Origin: Cytophagales bacterium
GTDB lineage: Bacteria; Bacteroidota; Bacteroidia; Cytophagales; Cyclobacteriaceae
Direction of reading: 5' to 3'
Length of the DNA: 41,057 nt
Assembly (NCBI GenBank): GCA_025359125.1
Contig: JANYHI010000030.1
Span: 1-41,057 of the forward strand
The notes under the pieces are model-generated. The model ran no database searches and was not told where the DNA came from. It saw only the letters and a list, made by a program, of their open reading frames with translations. Shown here piece by piece: positions 8,486 to 16,844 of the stretch (position 1 is its first letter; each line of letters opens with the position of its first letter). The position numbers were made by a program, and so were the translations under genes.

Positions 8486-10402
8486 TTAATAGGCGTCTCC
8501 GTAGTCAGCATTATTAGGATCCCAGTTTGTCCATCCAATTGTCCAATCTGTTCCTCCAAATTTAAATGCCCCAATGTAATCTACTTTATCAAAGAAAGCA
8601 TCCGCTGCCTTTCCAGTAAAGTTTACGGTTATAGTTGGAAAGCTTCCTGTCTTTGTCGTAATAGGCGATGAACTAGTAGGGAAAAAGCTTGGGTTAGTCA
8701 ATGTAAACGCGTTTTGAAGTCTCACTCCCGTTTGAGCAGTGTAGAACATGTAATCTAAATTAGTATTGTTTACATCAGCTCTACTTGATCCAAACCATTT
8801 ATAAGGTCCAGAGGCAGAATTCGTTCCAGTAAAAAATGAAGCATAGGTTACAGAATCTATCTGAGGATTTGTTGTAGTGTTATACGATGGAGTTCTAGAG
8901 CGAATATCATTTGTAACCACTACAATGTTCTTATCAAAACTTGCAGTAGCAGCTCCATTAGTAGGAGAAATTCCCCAATAGGTTCCAGTAGCATTAGTAG
9001 GTATTCCACCGAAAATACTGCTCTTGAAATCAAATGCATCTGTAATAGCAACAGGATTTGCCTGACCCGCATAACTGTTGGTTGTGGGGGTACCTCCAGA
9101 GTATTCATTATTTATTAGCAATCCGGCAGGGTAAGCAATAAATACATCATTATAATAACTCTGACGACTACCTCTCCTATTATGAATTGCCGAAACGAAC
9201 TGAGGGTCGTATGCCGTTGAGTTTGGATTAACTACACCCCCGATTATTGTTACATTCGAGAATACCGAAGTAGTTGCCTGAGTCTTGTTAGTGGAACCTT
9301 GAAAACTGTCTGACTCAAATCCTTTGGAACCTGATTGATCAGCTACGTTTGGATCGCGTAGACCAACTGCAAATTGTACTTTACCTGAGAAACCATTATC
9401 AGTATCAAAATCGTCATCTAAACCTCTGTGTGCTATTAGATATTTACCATTTACTGAACCACCGAACCACTCGATTGAATCATCGCCCGCATATGAAACT
9501 TGTATATGATCGATAGTAGTTTTGTTACCCACCCCACACAAAGTCAATCCATTGATTTCATTATCTAAGGAGAAAGCTACCCCTCCGAATTCAATTCTAA
9601 CATACTGTAAAGTTCCTGAGTTATCTGCATCATCCGTACCTCCATATAATGTGCGTGGTCCCCCTTCTACTTGGCCTTGACCTGATGGCACAGTTCCGGT
9701 GGTTCCATCTGATTTTGGTTGAGCCATCCAATTTACATTTGCTTTACCACAAAGAATCACACCACCCCAATCTCCATAATTACGAGAACCTTTGGGTTGA
9801 TTGGATGTAAAAATTATAGGTTTAGACGCAGTTCCTACTGCATTTATTTTTGCGCCTGGTTCAATGATTAAGGCTCCTTTAGAAGCTTTGTCACCTTTTA
9901 TAATGGTACCAGCAGCGATATTCAAAGTCGTTCCGGCAGTTACATAGACATACCCTTTTAGTAAATATTTTTGATCTGCAGTCCAATTGAGCAATTTAGG
10001 ATCAGATGTGGGAGTAAGTTCCCCTTGAATAATTGTAGTTGTTACTGGAGCGGCTCCAACAGTGAAGCTGGTACTCGATGTTGCTGTTTGCCCTTTAACA
10101 ATTACTGTTATAATACCTGTAGTTGCATTTGCTGGAACACTCACTGTGAGTGTGGTAGCCGTTGCAGCCGAAACTGTTGCGGGCGCCCCATTAAAGTTAA
10201 CGGTGTTATTTGCTGCCGTAGCATCGAAGTTTGTACCCGTAATTACTACCTGATCTCCAGCCTTACCACTAGTAGGAGCAAAAGAAGCAATAGATGGTAC
10301 TGGAGTAACAGCAGTATCACTTTTACAAGCCTCCATGGTAACTCCGATCAAGCCTAGAAAAATAATGGCTAGGGTTAGATTTAAGAATTTCAATCTTTTC
10401 AT
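8486..10402 (-). CDS. IPT/TIG-domain lipoprotein with beta-helix-like body, partner of TonB receptor
   Basis: 638 residues. A lipoprotein signal ends at Cys26 (TMEAC). About 36-115 is an IPT/TIG immunoglobulin-like domain (SFAPTSGKAGDQVVITGTNF, then VNFNGAPATV, TTGIITVIV). The remainder shows the repeating pattern of a right-handed beta-helix: GTTLNIAAGTIIKGDK, GALIIEPGAKINAVGT, PIIFTSNQPKG, GDWGGVILCG, TLQYVRIEFGG, TIDHIQVSYAGDDSIEWFGG. Such proteins are common in Bacteroidota directly after a TonB receptor, and are often mislabelled as transporters. It lies 84 bases after the receptor gene but has its own TAnnTTTG element, so it may be made from two transcripts. Probable surface lipoprotein that binds the receptor's ligand (inference); no catalytic residues are evident. 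Confidence 0.82.
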   Translation of the reverse strand: MKRLKFLNLTLAIIFLGLIGVTMEACKSDTAVTPVPSIASFAPTSGKAGDQVVITGTNFDATAANNTVNFNGAPATVSAATATTLTVSVPANATTGIITVIVKGQTATSSTSFTVGAAPVTTTIIQGELTPTSDPKLLNWTADQKYLLKGYVYVTAGTTLNIAAGTIIKGDKASKGALIIEPGAKINAVGTASKPIIFTSNQPKGSRNYGDWGGVILCGKANVNWMAQPKSDGTTGTVPSGQGQVEGGPRTLYGGTDDADNSGTLQYVRIEFGGVAFSLDNEINGLTLCGVGNKTTIDHIQVSYAGDDSIEWFGGSVNGKYLIAHRGLDDDFDTDNGFSGKVQFAVGLRDPNVADQSGSKGFESDSFQGSTNKTQATTSVFSNVTIIGGVVNPNSTAYDPQFVSAIHNRRGSRQSYYNDVFIAYPAGLLINNEYSGGTPTTNSYAGQANPVAITDAFDFKSSIFGGIPTNATGTYWGISPTNGAATASFDKNIVVVTNDIRSRTPSYNTTTNPQIDSVTYASFFTGTNSASGPYKWFGSSRADVNNTNLDYMFYTAQTGVRLQNAFTLTNPSFFPTSSSPITTKTGSFPTITVNFTGKAADAFFDKVDYIGAFKFGGTDWTIGWTNWDPNNADYGDAY

Positions 10403-10421
10403 AAATATTATTTGTTTGCGA

Positions 10422-10429
10422 CAAAAGTA
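10422..10429 (-). promoter_or_regulatory. -7 element before the IPT lipoprotein gene
   Basis: The minus strand reads TACTTTTG (TAnnTTTG), ending 19 bases before the start codon. A TTG at 10449-10447 lies 17 bases upstream as a possible weak -33. It suggests an internal promoter in the receptor-lipoprotein unit. Confidence 0.45.
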
Positions 10430-10485
10430 ACTTTGAATTATTATGCCAAGATTTATGAAGTATTTCTAAATTGTTAAGGATTAAC

Positions 10486-13254
10486 TTAAAGTGTGAAGCG
10501 CAATCCAATATTGAAATATCTACCTCTATAGAATTTTTGAATATTCAAATCATTTTTACCATCTCGTTCAAAAACGCCATCTTGATTAATGTCCTGTACA
10601 ATTTGAACGGGTTGATTCAATAAATCCTGCGCGGCAAAAGTGATAGCGACCTTGTGACTAAAAGGGTAGGTTAAGGAAAGATCTATCGTATTTCTTGGCA
10701 ACTCTCCATAACTTGGATAATCAGTACTACCAACTAAGAAGATCCTTGGACCAAATACATTATACGTCAATGATCCACTGAAGCCCGTATCTTCATTTTG
10801 GTAATAGAAACCAGCATTAATAACATAATTAGATTGGCCTTGAAGAGGCCTTACTGCTTGCTGCCCAATACTATTTCCAATTTCAATTTCGCTCTTGATT
10901 AATGATGCATTTGCTATTAAGCTGATATCTCTGAAGAAATTACCACCAATAAAATTCAAATTTTTTCTCAAGTCAAATTCTACACCTTCAACAAATGCTG
11001 TTTTGGCATTTGCAAAAGTATAAATACGATTACTGCCAGGAAGAATGTATTGCTCAATTGGATTGGTGAAATTTTTATAGAACACGCCTATATGGAAGAG
11101 TTCGTTTGCAGAGGGATAAAACTCATATCGTAAATCAATATTGTCAATAGTAGCAACATTCAATGCTTTGCCGTTGCCAGACAATACTGTGGGAAATAGA
11201 GATCCAAAAACATTCACGTTAAAGTTGAAATCATAAAACTTAAATGGTGCCCATTCCCTAAACTCTGGCCGGTTCAAAGATCTTCCATAAGCTAATCTAA
11301 CTAGCGATTTTTTAGTAAAGTTATAACTTACGTTGGCCGAAGGAAGAAAATTGAGCTGCTCTATGCTTGGGCTTACCACTATTTGATTCACTTCGCTAGT
11401 CAAAGATTGTACGTTGTATTCTGCCCTAACTCCTCCGATAAATTTTAGCTTTTCAGTAAAAGGTATACTTAACGAAAGGTAAGTTGCAAGCAACTTATTA
11501 GTACCTATATATCCGTCACTACCATCCGTAATTTCATTCATAATAAATCCTCCTTGACCCACATTTTTAGGATCGAATATCTGATCGATTGGCAATTGTT
11601 TTAACGCCTGATCATTATTGCTGCTTCCTGGAGGAAGTATATAACCCAATGATCTAGCATTAAAATTTCTTGAACGATACTCAATAAAATTCCCAATATT
11701 CAGCTCAATTCTCCTGTCGCCAAGATCAAATTTTCTTAAATAGTTATGATTCAAAGAATAAACATCTTCAGTTAGTTTTTGAAAAAATCTTCCTCCATAG
11801 CGAGTATCAGCACTGCCAGGTTGAATGGGTGCTTGGAATGGAAAAGTTAACGAAGGATCTTTAAAATAGGAAAGCCTCTTTAGGTCGGGATCGTTTCTAT
11901 CTGTATGAGAATAACCCAGAGTCCAGGTGTATTCACTTTTTCCATTTTCATTTTCATGTTTCCCCGACACCTGAGAAGATAGAATCCATCGAGATTGGTA
12001 GGATTCAAGGTAGCTTTTTTCTAAAGGATTTAGTTCCGTTCCTTCTCGTAACGTTGTTTGGTCGGTACCTATCACGTTAAATAAGTTTCTCCACTCAATC
12101 TTGTTCAAAGAATTTAACCTAATGCCAAAATTCTGCATCGCTCCAAGTCTTACTTGATTGGTACTTTGATTATCATTTACTTTAAATTGGGGGTCTGAAT
12201 CTTGTCGGCTAATATCAAAAACACTATTAGTATTTGAGTAGTTAATAAGTGATACAGATTCTATATTTCTTTTAGCTATTGAAAACGAACTTCCCTTAGT
12301 AATACTAAATCTTAAATCCGGCAAAGCGGTCTTACGATTAATTCCCCATGTATTTTTAAATGCGGCTGCTGCCACCCGTTCCGCAGGTAGGTTGGAGGCA
12401 ATTTTATTGGCAATAGGAATTGATCTATCTCCATTATCAAAACCTAAAAAATCAGTGCCGCTAGTAGAAGAATAATTCATGTTCTTAAAAGTTGAACCAT
12501 CTCTAAAGCCTTGGGAAATAGAAATATTCCAATCGTTATTGGGAAGAGAAGTTTTCGTATAAATCTTTACCATACCGCCTGCAAACTCACCAGGCAATTC
12601 AGGTGAAGGCGTCTTATAAACCAGTATTCTATCAATCACCGAAGTTGGAATAATATCAAAAGAAAATGATTTTTTATCTGCTTCGGTACTTGGGCTTGAA
12701 GCGTCATTTAACCAAACAGAATTATACCTGTCATTTAAACCTCTAACTAAAATAAATCGATTATCAAATAACGTCACTCCGGGTATTCTTCTCACCACCT
12801 CAGCGGCATCTCGATCTTGTGTTTTTGAAATTTGAACACCAGAAATAGCAGTTACAATTGCCTTAGCTTCTTTGATTTCAGAGATTAGGGAAACTTCAGT
12901 ACTTGTTAACATTGATGCTTGAACGGTTACTCCTTGAAGAACCATAGATTCTTCAATCAAGTATGTATTTACAATAGTGGTGTTACCATTTTTCACCTCA
13001 ATATTGTTTATGTTCTTGGTTCCGTACGAAACAAAAGATATTGTCAATGAATACGTTCCCGGCTGAACTTTTGGTATCGTAAATTCTCCATTAATATCTG
13101 TAGCCGATCCATTAGTGGTACCCGTGATTATAACCGTTGCACCAATAATAGCCTCCTGCGATTGAGAATCTTTTATAACACCTTTAATTGAACCTGTTTG
13201 AGAAAAACCAACAACAGTGATTAAACTAATAGCAATTAAATAGAAAAATTTCAT
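10486..13254 (-). CDS. TonB-dependent receptor with carboxypeptidase-regulatory-like domain
   Basis: 922 residues, apparently complete. Signal peptide 1-18 (VGFSQ); carboxypeptidase-regulatory-like domain about 20-105 (GSIKGVIKDSQSQEAIIGATV, TYSLTISFVSYGT); plug about 125-235 with DRDAAEVVRRIPGVTL, RGLNDRYNSVWLNDASSP and ELPGEFAGGMVKIYTK; then the barrel to a C-terminus ending GRYFNIGLRFTL, a typical last strand for assembly by BAM. The family takes up chelates, vitamins, glycans or peptides; the substrate here is unknown. First gene of the unit with the IPT lipoprotein. A near-consensus GACCTTTG at 13278-13271 (minus), 16 bases before the ATG, may be the -7 box. Confidence 0.93.
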   Translation of the reverse strand: MKFFYLIAISLITVVGFSQTGSIKGVIKDSQSQEAIIGATVIITGTTNGSATDINGEFTIPKVQPGTYSLTISFVSYGTKNINNIEVKNGNTTIVNTYLIEESMVLQGVTVQASMLTSTEVSLISEIKEAKAIVTAISGVQISKTQDRDAAEVVRRIPGVTLFDNRFILVRGLNDRYNSVWLNDASSPSTEADKKSFSFDIIPTSVIDRILVYKTPSPELPGEFAGGMVKIYTKTSLPNNDWNISISQGFRDGSTFKNMNYSSTSGTDFLGFDNGDRSIPIANKIASNLPAERVAAAAFKNTWGINRKTALPDLRFSITKGSSFSIAKRNIESVSLINYSNTNSVFDISRQDSDPQFKVNDNQSTNQVRLGAMQNFGIRLNSLNKIEWRNLFNVIGTDQTTLREGTELNPLEKSYLESYQSRWILSSQVSGKHENENGKSEYTWTLGYSHTDRNDPDLKRLSYFKDPSLTFPFQAPIQPGSADTRYGGRFFQKLTEDVYSLNHNYLRKFDLGDRRIELNIGNFIEYRSRNFNARSLGYILPPGSSNNDQALKQLPIDQIFDPKNVGQGGFIMNEITDGSDGYIGTNKLLATYLSLSIPFTEKLKFIGGVRAEYNVQSLTSEVNQIVVSPSIEQLNFLPSANVSYNFTKKSLVRLAYGRSLNRPEFREWAPFKFYDFNFNVNVFGSLFPTVLSGNGKALNVATIDNIDLRYEFYPSANELFHIGVFYKNFTNPIEQYILPGSNRIYTFANAKTAFVEGVEFDLRKNLNFIGGNFFRDISLIANASLIKSEIEIGNSIGQQAVRPLQGQSNYVINAGFYYQNEDTGFSGSLTYNVFGPRIFLVGSTDYPSYGELPRNTIDLSLTYPFSHKVAITFAAQDLLNQPVQIVQDINQDGVFERDGKNDLNIQKFYRGRYFNIGLRFTL

Positions 13255-13497
13255 ACCAATAATTTTGATACAAAGGTCGGTTGGCCATATTACCTCATCT
13301 GGTAGGCAGTGTTATGAAATTGTTAAGGGATGGGGTTTAAATGCTTACAAATTGAGCATTTATAAATCGTAAAATTTTTAAGTTAAGTCTTATCACAACT
13401 GAAAATTAACGACTTACAGCAGATAACCTCATAACATTCGGGTGATGGTAACTTAAAGAATGTAATGTTTGGTTAACCTAAAAAATACTTCTAAATA
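13255..13497. other. Upstream region of the receptor operon
   Basis: AT-rich non-coding stretch between the receptor start and the moxR terminator. Apart from the weak GACCTTTG element at 13271-13278 I see no operator, riboswitch-like structure or small gene. Confidence 0.5.
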
Positions 13498-13525
13498 AAA
13501 ATGTCAGGTAAAAACCTGACATTTT
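13498..13525 (-). terminator. Rho-independent terminator downstream of moxR
   Basis: A 12-bp perfect stem (13498-13509 with 13514-13525; core TGTCAGGT) with loop AAAA. A/T ends on both sides give a U-tract in either direction, but it lies 24 bases past the stop of the minus-strand MoxR gene. Confidence 0.9.
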
Positions 13526-13549
13526 TAAATTCAAAAAATTTTAAAAACA

Positions 13550-14539
13550 CTATTTACTAATCGGCACTTTTTGCAATAGCGCCTTAACAATATCGGCTGT
13601 TTTTACATTGTCAGCCTCGGCTTCGTAGTTCAATAATATGCGGTGGTTCATCACATCCAACGCCACCTCTTTAATATCTTCTGGCAATACATAATCGCGG
13701 CCTTCCATGTAGGCAACTGCTTTAGCTGACAGGTTCAGGTTTATACTGGCACGTGGAGACGCACCAAACTGAATGTATTGCGCTTCGTGATCAAGCTTAT
13801 ATTCTTTTGGTTTACGAGTAGCTGTAACCAATTCAATAATATATTTTTCTAACGATTCAGAAATTTTTACTTTGTTAACGCCATCGCGAATCGAAAAAAT
13901 ATCTTCTTTGGTAAGCATGGTATTTACTTCATACCCAAACTGCATGTTGGAAATCCTGCGCATAATTTCCAACTCTTCTTCTTTGGTAGGATAGTTGACA
14001 AACACTTTCATTAAAAAGCGATCTACCTGCGCTTCGGGTAGCGGATAAGTTCCTTCCTGATCAACCGGGTTTTGTGTAGCTAATACCAAGAAGGGTCTAT
14101 CTAATTTAAACGTTGTTTCGCCAATGGTAACTTGCTTCTCTTGCATCGCCTCCAACAAAGCAGATTGTACTTTAGCAGGAGACCTGTTTATCTCATCGGC
14201 CAAAATAATATTGGCAAAAATGGGTCCTTTCTTTACCTCAAACTTTCCGTCTTTTTGATTGTAGATCATCGTACCAATCAAATCGGCAGGAAGCAAATCA
14301 GGAGTAAACTGTATGCGTTGAAAATCTAGGTGCAATACTTTTGCAAGCGTTGAGATAGTTAAGGTTTTAGCTAATCCAGGTACGCCTTCCAACAGCACAT
14401 GGCCATTCGTAAAAAGCCCAACCAAGAGGCGGTTAACCATGTAGTTTTGCCCAACTACCACTTTGGCAACTTCATCAAAAACTTGTTTGATCTTTTGTTG
14501 ATGTGATTGGTGAAGTTCTGAAGAAGCTGAGAATGCCAT
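13550..14539 (-). CDS. MoxR-family AAA+ ATPase
   Basis: 329 residues. Walker A GVPGLAKT (52-59), Walker B LADEINR (113-119), sensor-1 ATQNP (154-158), the QVDRFLM stretch (171-177) and a C-terminal lid with GASPRASINL. MoxR ATPases act as chaperones that insert metal or mature partner proteins, usually with DUF58 and VWA (Bat) proteins. Here no DUF58 or VWA gene follows; a strong terminator ends the transcript, so this is an orphan moxR within the window. The upstream side is divergent from the YHS gene (144 bases). A TATTTTTG element lies 23-30 bases before the start. Confidence 0.93.
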   Translation of the reverse strand: MAFSASSELHQSHQQKIKQVFDEVAKVVVGQNYMVNRLLVGLFTNGHVLLEGVPGLAKTLTISTLAKVLHLDFQRIQFTPDLLPADLIGTMIYNQKDGKFEVKKGPIFANIILADEINRSPAKVQSALLEAMQEKQVTIGETTFKLDRPFLVLATQNPVDQEGTYPLPEAQVDRFLMKVFVNYPTKEEELEIMRRISNMQFGYEVNTMLTKEDIFSIRDGVNKVKISESLEKYIIELVTATRKPKEYKLDHEAQYIQFGASPRASINLNLSAKAVAYMEGRDYVLPEDIKEVALDVMNHRILLNYEAEADNVKTADIVKALLQKVPISK

Positions 14540-14561
14540 AATTACTTTTTTTTGAGAACGA

Positions 14562-14569
14562 CAAAAATA
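14562..14569 (-). promoter_or_regulatory. -7 element before moxR
   Basis: The minus strand reads TATTTTTG, an exact TAnnTTTG match, 22 bases before the start codon at 14539. No clear -33 TTTG. Confidence 0.5.
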
Positions 14570-14683
14570 TAAAAAAGGAGTGATTTTGGGGATTTACTTT
14601 TTTTGTAATGCTGCTGACAATCTTAGTAGGTAGAAAAACCCATCTTTGCTAAATCCGTGTAATAGCCATCTGAATACTAATCC

Positions 14684-15142
14684 ATGAAAAAACTAGCTTT
14701 TTCTTTGTCTCTCATCCTTTTAGTCGGATTATTACTCGCACAAACTGATGACGGTCGCAAGAAGAATTTCAACATCAAAAAAGGCGTTTCTATTGAAGGC
14801 TATGACCCTGTCAGCTATTTTGATGGCAAACCTCTAGAAGGTAAAAGCAGCTTAGCTGTTTCTCATCAAGGAGTTACCTATTGGTTTAATCACCCAGTTA
14901 ACCAGAGTAAATTTAAAGCAAACCCCGAGAAGTATGAACCAGCGTATGGCGGATGGTGCGCCTATGCAATGGGCGAAACAGGCGAAAAAGTGAAAATAGA
15001 CCCTGAAACTTTTAAGATTTTAGATGGAAAATTATATCTGTTTTATAATTTTTGGGGTAGCAATACTTTAACCGATTGGAATAAGAATGAAAAAGTTCTA
15101 AAAGGAAAAGGTGATCATAACTGGAAGAAATTAGTGCCATAA
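14684..15142 (+). CDS. Secreted YHS-domain protein
   Basis: 152 residues. Signal peptide 1-20 (Leu-rich, ending LLAQ). A YHS domain follows: GYDPVSYF (39-46) gives the name-giving motif, then GVTYWFNHPVNQSKFKANPEKYEPAYGGWCAYAMG, the usual metal-sensor-like fold also found next to copper ATPases. The Cys of GGWCAYA is the only mature cysteine. Similar small YHS proteins in this phylum are stand-alone and of unknown function; a metal-binding role is an inference from the fold. Probably monocistronic: the following gene has its own -7 element. Confidence 0.87.
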   Translation: MKKLAFSLSLILLVGLLLAQTDDGRKKNFNIKKGVSIEGYDPVSYFDGKPLEGKSSLAVSHQGVTYWFNHPVNQSKFKANPEKYEPAYGGWCAYAMGETGEKVKIDPETFKILDGKLYLFYNFWGSNTLTDWNKNEKVLKGKGDHNWKKLVP

Positions 15143-15180
15143 ATCCGTTAAACGGAAAACCAGAATATACCTTAAAGTCG

Positions 15181-15188
15181 TATTTTTG
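15181..15188 (+). promoter_or_regulatory. -7 element before the DinB-like gene
   Basis: TATTTTTG, an exact TAnnTTTG match, 15 bases before the ATG at 15204. This favours 15204 over an upstream start at 15186, which would overlap the element. Confidence 0.5.
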
Positions 15189-15203
15189 CCATACCCTATC
15201 ATT

Positions 15204-15725
15204 ATGCACCTTTCAACTGCCTGTAAAGAAATACTTAATCAATTAACTGAATTAGTAAGCCAACTAAACGATGATGATTTTAGTAAGCCATCTAAAACGC
15301 TGAGTCATTCAACTATTGGCCAACACCTACGTCATACTATAGAATTTTTCGTTTGCCTAGAACAAGGTTTTGCGAGGGGAATAGTTAATTACGATAAACG
15401 ATCTCATGATAAGTTGATTGAATCAGATCGCTTTCTGGCTCTTAGTAGCATCGAAAAGATTCAAACGTTTATTGGATCGCAAAGGGAAGATCAACCTCTT
15501 CAATTAGAGGTGGGGTACAATTCAGACAGTGAAGAGATGGTAATAATTGAAACTAATTTTTTTCGTGAATTGACTTATAATATCGAACATGCTGTGCACC
15601 ACATGGCCATTATGAAAATTGGTATCCATGAGGTGGCTCCATATATCTCATTACCAGCAGATTTTGGAATAGCTGTTTCTACCCTTCGCTATAAAAAAGA
15701 CGAGTCGTTAGTGCATAGTCATTAA
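15204..15725 (+). CDS. DinB-superfamily protein
   Basis: 173 residues from the ATG at 15204 (MHLSTACKEIL). An in-frame start at 15186 would add six residues but overlaps the promoter element. The four-helix DinB pattern is seen: a first amphipathic helix, then TIGQHLRHTIEFF, and near the C-terminus YNIEHAVHHMAIMKIGIH; the spaced histidines fit the metal triad of the family. DinB/YfiT proteins are metal-dependent, mostly thiol (bacillithiol or mycothiol) transferases or of unknown function. The ATP-grasp gene starts 12-15 bases after its stop, so the two are likely one transcript. Confidence 0.8.
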   Translation: MHLSTACKEILNQLTELVSQLNDDDFSKPSKTLSHSTIGQHLRHTIEFFVCLEQGFARGIVNYDKRSHDKLIESDRFLALSSIEKIQTFIGSQREDQPLQLEVGYNSDSEEMVIIETNFFRELTYNIEHAVHHMAIMKIGIHEVAPYISLPADFGIAVSTLRYKKDESLVHSH

Positions 15726-15737
15726 TCAGATTACATC

Positions 15738-16763
15738 TTGGTGCTCCGCAATTTCTTTGTCAAACTTTTTAGTTGGGAGTATTGGCCATTTGGCATCATT
15801 CAACTTCCTATTCTTTTTTTGTGGATGTGGTATGCGTTGAAAGAGCGATCTCTCTTTTATTTCTCCGCTTCGAATCCAAGTATTCTTACAGGCGGCATGA
15901 TGGGCGAATCTAAATTTGACGTATTGGAGTTAGTGCCCGAAGAAGTAAAACCCAAAACACTATTGGTAAAAGTGCCAACCAACATACAGGGGGTATTAAA
16001 AATAATTGAAAATAATAATTTATCGTTGCCGCTCATCTTTAAACCCGATATGGGCGAGCGTGGTTGGATGGTTCGAAAAATTAAATCTACTGATGATATT
16101 GAAAAATATTTGTCTGAGATAAAAATTGATTTCATTATACAGCGGTTAGTAGATTTACCGCTTGAGTTTGGAGTATATTATTTACGATTTCCTTCTCAGC
16201 AAAATGGTTTTGTAAATTCCATTACAATGAAAGAATTCCTTTTTGTCGAAGGAGATGGTAAAAAAAATATTCAAGCATTAATTTTCGAAAAAGATCGGGC
16301 ACGATTGCAGTGGGGAATCTTACAAAAAATTTATCAAAATCGGCTAGCTGAAATTTTACCAAAAGGAGAAAAATTAGAATTAGTATCCATCGGCAATCAT
16401 TGTTTAGGCACCACTTTTTTAAATGCCAATCATCTCGTCTCACCAAAATTATCTGAGTCTTTTGATCGGATCAGTAAAAAAATAAAAGGATTTTACTTTG
16501 GTCGATATGATTTACGATGCGCTACGCTTCAGGATCTAGAAAACGGGAACATACAAATTGTAGAATTAAATGGGTGTGGTGCAGAGCCAGCACACATCTA
16601 TCACCCAGGCGCTTCGTTATGGAAGGGCATTAGTGACTTAATAGTTCACTGGAAAAATCTGTATCAAATTAGCAAAGAGAATCATCGATTAGGAGTGCCT
16701 TATCTTTCATTTGAAGAAGGAAGAGCCATTTATAATCGAGTAAAAAATTTGAAAATGAGTTGA
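15738..16763 (+). CDS. ATP-grasp enzyme, D-alanine--D-alanine ligase-like
   Basis: 341 residues. It opens with FSWEYWPFGIIQLP and a hydrophobic stretch (about 18-35) that may sit on or in the membrane. Ligase features follow: LPLIFKPDMGERGWMVRKI (nucleotide-binding strand-loop with its Lys), DFIIQRLV, and ELNGCGAEPAHIYHPG near the C-terminus, the metal-binding Glu/Asn of ATP-grasp enzymes. Bacteroidota homologues are commonly called D-Ala-D-Ala ligase, but the surrounding motifs differ from Ddl and the true substrate is unknown. The start is TTG (15738) or the next codon GTG (15741); no ATG fits the conserved N-terminus. A direct and inverted AT repeat covers its stop. Confidence 0.78.
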   Translation: MVLRNFFVKLFSWEYWPFGIIQLPILFLWMWYALKERSLFYFSASNPSILTGGMMGESKFDVLELVPEEVKPKTLLVKVPTNIQGVLKIIENNNLSLPLIFKPDMGERGWMVRKIKSTDDIEKYLSEIKIDFIIQRLVDLPLEFGVYYLRFPSQQNGFVNSITMKEFLFVEGDGKKNIQALIFEKDRARLQWGILQKIYQNRLAEILPKGEKLELVSIGNHCLGTTFLNANHLVSPKLSESFDRISKKIKGFYFGRYDLRCATLQDLENGNIQIVELNGCGAEPAHIYHPGASLWKGISDLIVHWKNLYQISKENHRLGVPYLSFEEGRAIYNRVKNLKMS

Positions 16764-16812
16764 TTTGAAAATGTGATTTCTACCAATTTTCAACACTTCA
16801 AATTTTCAAATT
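16746..16812. repeat. AT-rich inverted/direct repeat tract
   Basis: AATTTGAAAAT (16746-16756) is inverted at 16802-16812, and TTTGAAAATG occurs twice (16748-16757, 16764-16773). It spans the ATP-grasp stop. GTTGATTTGAAAAT (16759-16772) recurs inverted at 34265-34278, and TTCAACACTTCAA (16789-16801) recurs on the minus strand of the tandem repeat at 25762-25793, so this is part of a dispersed family. Confidence 0.7.
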
Positions 16813-16830
16813 AGTTCATTAGCTATATTG

Positions 16831-16838
16831 TACTTTTG
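16831..16838 (+). promoter_or_regulatory. -7 element before the LysE-type gene
   Basis: TACTTTTG matches TAnnTTTG and ends 6 bases before the ATG at 16845. If used, the transcript would be leaderless or nearly so. The position may be chance. Confidence 0.35.
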
Positions 16839-16844
16839 CTTCTC

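Noticed and set aside
9971-10357. Plus-strand open frame of 128 codons over the IPT domain, with many Cys residues
   Set aside because: Antisense shadow of the repetitive Thr/Val-rich IPT coding sequence; composition is not protein-like.
13255-13497. Possible regulatory RNA upstream of the receptor operon
   Set aside because: No stable stem apart from the moxR terminator, and no conserved motif is recognised.
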